This document shows, one piece after another, positions 6,780 to 8,247 of a DNA stretch of 8,247 bases. Positions within the stretch are counted from its first letter, which is position 1. Each line of letters starts with the position of its first letter. The notes beneath the pieces were generated by a model that worked only from the letters and a program-made list of their open reading frames with translations, made no database searches and had not been told where the DNA came from. Position numbers and translations under genes: made by a program. Source of the stretch: Halomonas halophila (GTDB lineage: Bacteria; Pseudomonadota; Gammaproteobacteria; Pseudomonadales; Halomonadaceae); contig DJIP01000159.1 of the NCBI GenBank assembly GCA_002433675.1, forward strand, positions 1-8,247, written 5' to 3'.

Positions 6780-7277
6780 ATGAAACGACGCAACTTCCTC
6801 GCGCTGCTCGGGCTCGGCGGCCTCGCCAGCATGGTGCCGGCGGTGGCCAATGCCCGCCCGGAGCTGGAGCTTTCGCCAAGTCCCGATATCGAGCCGCTGG
6901 AATTGAGCGAGAGCGAGTGGCGTGAGCGCCTGAGCCCCGCCCAGTATGACGTGCTGCGAGAGGCAGGGACCGAGCCGGCAGGTTCCAGCCCGCTCGACGG
7001 CGAGAAGGGTGAAGGTGAATTTCGCTGTGCCGGTTGTGATCTGCTGTTGTTCACCAGCGCCATGAAGTACGACTCCGGCACCGGCTGGCCGAGCTTCTTC
7101 GAGCACGTGGAAGGCCACCTGCTGACCAGCGTGGACTACAAGATCCTGTGGCCGCGTACCGAGTACCACTGCGCTCGATGCGGTGGCCATCAGGGGCACG
7201 TGTTCGAGGACGGGCCCGATCCCACCGGTCTGCGCTGGTGCAACAACGGGGTCGCGCTCAAGTTCGTTCCGGCCTGA
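6780..7277 (+). CDS. msrB: Peptide-methionine (R)-S-oxide reductase with Tat-type signal peptide
   Basis: A 165-residue MsrB that reduces the R isomer of methionine sulfoxide in proteins. The N-terminus MKRRNFLALLGLGG carries a twin-arginine-like motif (R3-R4-N-F-L), a hydrophobic stretch to about residue 22 and an ANA cleavage site after A25. It therefore looks exported to the periplasm, possibly folded, through Tat. Zinc ligands are C83-x-x-C86 and C131-x-x-C134. The family blocks SGTGWPSF (99-106), GGHQGHVFEDGPDPTG and RWCNNGVALKF follow, with catalytic C154. The usual resolving cysteine of SGCGWPSF is replaced by T101, and the protein has only five cysteines. The ribosome site aggag (6767-6771) is 8 nt from the ATG. 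The gene stands alone between the pckA terminator and a hairpin at 7285. No strong promoter was seen in 6657-6779. Confidence 0.94.
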   Translation: MKRRNFLALLGLGGLASMVPAVANARPELELSPSPDIEPLELSESEWRERLSPAQYDVLREAGTEPAGSSPLDGEKGEGEFRCAGCDLLLFTSAMKYDSGTGWPSFFEHVEGHLLTSVDYKILWPRTEYHCARCGGHQGHVFEDGPDPTGLRWCNNGVALKFVPA

Positions 7278-7284
7278 ACGAAAA

Positions 7285-7311
7285 GCTGCCCGGGGGATGA
7301 CGCCGGGCAGC
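7285..7311 (+). terminator. Hairpin downstream of msrB, possible terminator
   Basis: A perfect 9-bp GC-rich stem (7285-7293 gctgcccgg with 7303-7311 ccgggcagc) has a 9-nt loop. It begins 8 bases after the msrB stop codon and lies before the tex start. There is no T-run after it (gggtggcgg follows), so termination is plausible but not assured. Confidence 0.5.
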
Positions 7312-7384
7312 GGGTGGCGGCGGCGCAAAAGGGCGCTTTGTGATACCTTGGCCGGATCACAGACGTCGTATTGCCAAGGATTTC

Positions 7385-8247
7385 ATGGACGCTACAGCCA
7401 AGATCATTGCCCGCCTGGCCGAAGAGCTGGCGGTCAAGGCCCCTCAGATCTCCGCGACCGTCGAGCTGCTGGATGGCGGCGCGACGGTGCCGTTCATTGC
7501 GCGCTATCGCAAGGAAGTGACCGGAGGACTCGACGATACCCAGCTGCGCAACCTGGAGGAGCGCCTGGGTTATCTGCGCGAACTGGAAGAGCGCCGCACC
7601 ACGGTGCTTGCGGCCATCGACGAGCAGGGCAAGCTCAGCGATTCGCTGGCCGCCAGCATCCAGGCCGCCGATACCAAGCAGCGCCTGGAAGACCTCTACC
7701 TGCCCTATCGCAAAAAGCGCCGGACCAAGGCGCAGATCGCCCGGGAAGCGGGGCTCGAGCCGCTGGCCGATGCCCTGCTAGCCGATCCGACCCTCGACCC
7801 CGAGACAGAAGCCGCGGGCTACCTGCGGCCTGCCGAAGGCGAGACGCCGGCGATCGAAGACGCCAAGGCGGCGCTCGACGGCGCCAAGCAGATACTGATG
7901 GAGCGCTTCGCCGAGGACCCGGAGCTGGTCGGACGCCTGCGCGAGAGACTGTGGAGCGAGGGCGAGCTGTCGAGCCGCGTGATCGGAGGCAAGGAGCAGG
8001 AAGGCGCCAAGTTCTCTGACTACTTCGAACACGACGAACGGCTTGCCAAGGTGCCTTCTCACCGCGCCCTGGCGATGTTCCGTGGCCGCAACGAGGGCGT
8101 GCTGGCGCTGGCGTTGCGCCTGCCTGGCGAAGACGAGGCACCGGTTCACCCGGCCCAGGTCGCCATCGCGCGGCACTTCGAGATTCGCGACGAGGGGCGC
8201 AAGGCCGACCGTTGGCTGGCCGAGGTGGTGCGCTGGACCTGGCGGGT
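7385..8247 (+). CDS. tex: Transcription accessory protein Tex, N-terminal part (3' end outside window)
   Basis: The frame is open from ATG 7385 to the window end, giving 287 codons of an expected protein of about 770 residues. The sequence matches Tex (YhgF in E. coli), a cytoplasmic nucleic-acid-binding protein linked to transcription and to expression of toxin and stress genes. Signature blocks are VPFIARYRKEVTGGLDD (35-51), DLYLPYRKKRRTKAQIAREA (103-122) and the helical Tex N-terminal region around them. The segment HRALAMFRGRNEGVL leads towards the YqgF/RNase H-like domain, which together with the helix-hairpin-helix and S1 domains lies mostly or wholly beyond the window. The start is supported by aagga at 7376-7380, 4 nt before the ATG. 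A possible extended -10 (tgtgatacc, 7339-7347) could drive it, but there is no clear -35. The gene's presence near pckA fits the E. coli neighbourhood. Confidence 0.95.
   Translation, partial: MDATAKIIARLAEELAVKAPQISATVELLDGGATVPFIARYRKEVTGGLDDTQLRNLEERLGYLRELEERRTTVLAAIDEQGKLSDSLAASIQAADTKQRLEDLYLPYRKKRRTKAQIAREAGLEPLADALLADPTLDPETEAAGYLRPAEGETPAIEDAKAALDGAKQILMERFAEDPELVGRLRERLWSEGELSSRVIGGKEQEGAKFSDYFEHDERLAKVPSHRALAMFRGRNEGVLALALRLPGEDEAPVHPAQVAIARHFEIRDEGRKADRWLAEVVRWTWR

Noticed and set aside
7183..8019. Plus-strand open frame of 278 codons overlapping msrB and tex
   Set aside because: Its translation is low-complexity and rich in R, G and A, without family motifs. The alternative frame from 7385 gives an unmistakable Tex protein, so this is a shadow.

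Overview
The window looks like ordinary chromosome from a high-GC gammaproteobacterium. The proteins resemble E. coli homologues (NudE, YrfG, HslR, HslO, PckA, Tex) but differ clearly in sequence, and the third codon positions are rich in G and C. A halophilic Oceanospirillales bacterium of the Halomonas type fits best. That placement is inference from protein style and gene order, since no rRNA or other marker is present. No mobile element, CRISPR array, prophage or tRNA was seen.

Layout from left to right: the 3' end of ilvD (branched-chain amino acid synthesis) with a hairpin after it; a YdgJ-like Gfo/Idh/MocA oxidoreductase; a shared hairpin between convergent genes; nudE on the minus strand; a divergent intergenic region with three 12-bp tandem repeats; then yrfG and hslR (overlapping by 8 bp), hslO, pckA with a strong intrinsic terminator, an exported-type msrB, and the 5' part of tex, which runs off the right end.

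The block nudE / yrfG-hslR-hslO / pckA / tex is a conserved gammaproteobacterial neighbourhood. From memory, E. coli carries nudE, igaA (yrfF), yrfG, hslR, hslO, pckA and, a little further on, tex (yhgF) in the same order. The igaA gene is absent here. The genes cover nucleotide clean-up (NudE, YrfG), heat and oxidative rescue of ribosomes and proteins (HslR, HslO, MsrB), the entry step of gluconeogenesis (PckA) and a transcription-associated RNA-binding factor (Tex).

The most interesting non-coding signal lies between hslO and pckA. A 17-bp palindrome closely matches the binding motif of HexR, the RpiR-family regulator of central carbon metabolism. It sits about 65 bp upstream of the predicted pckA transcription start. 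It is flanked by a perfect 12-bp inverted repeat that shares exactly the same centre, and the right arm of that repeat covers the likely -35 element. This would be a plausible regulatory architecture for a gluconeogenic gene, but it is untested.
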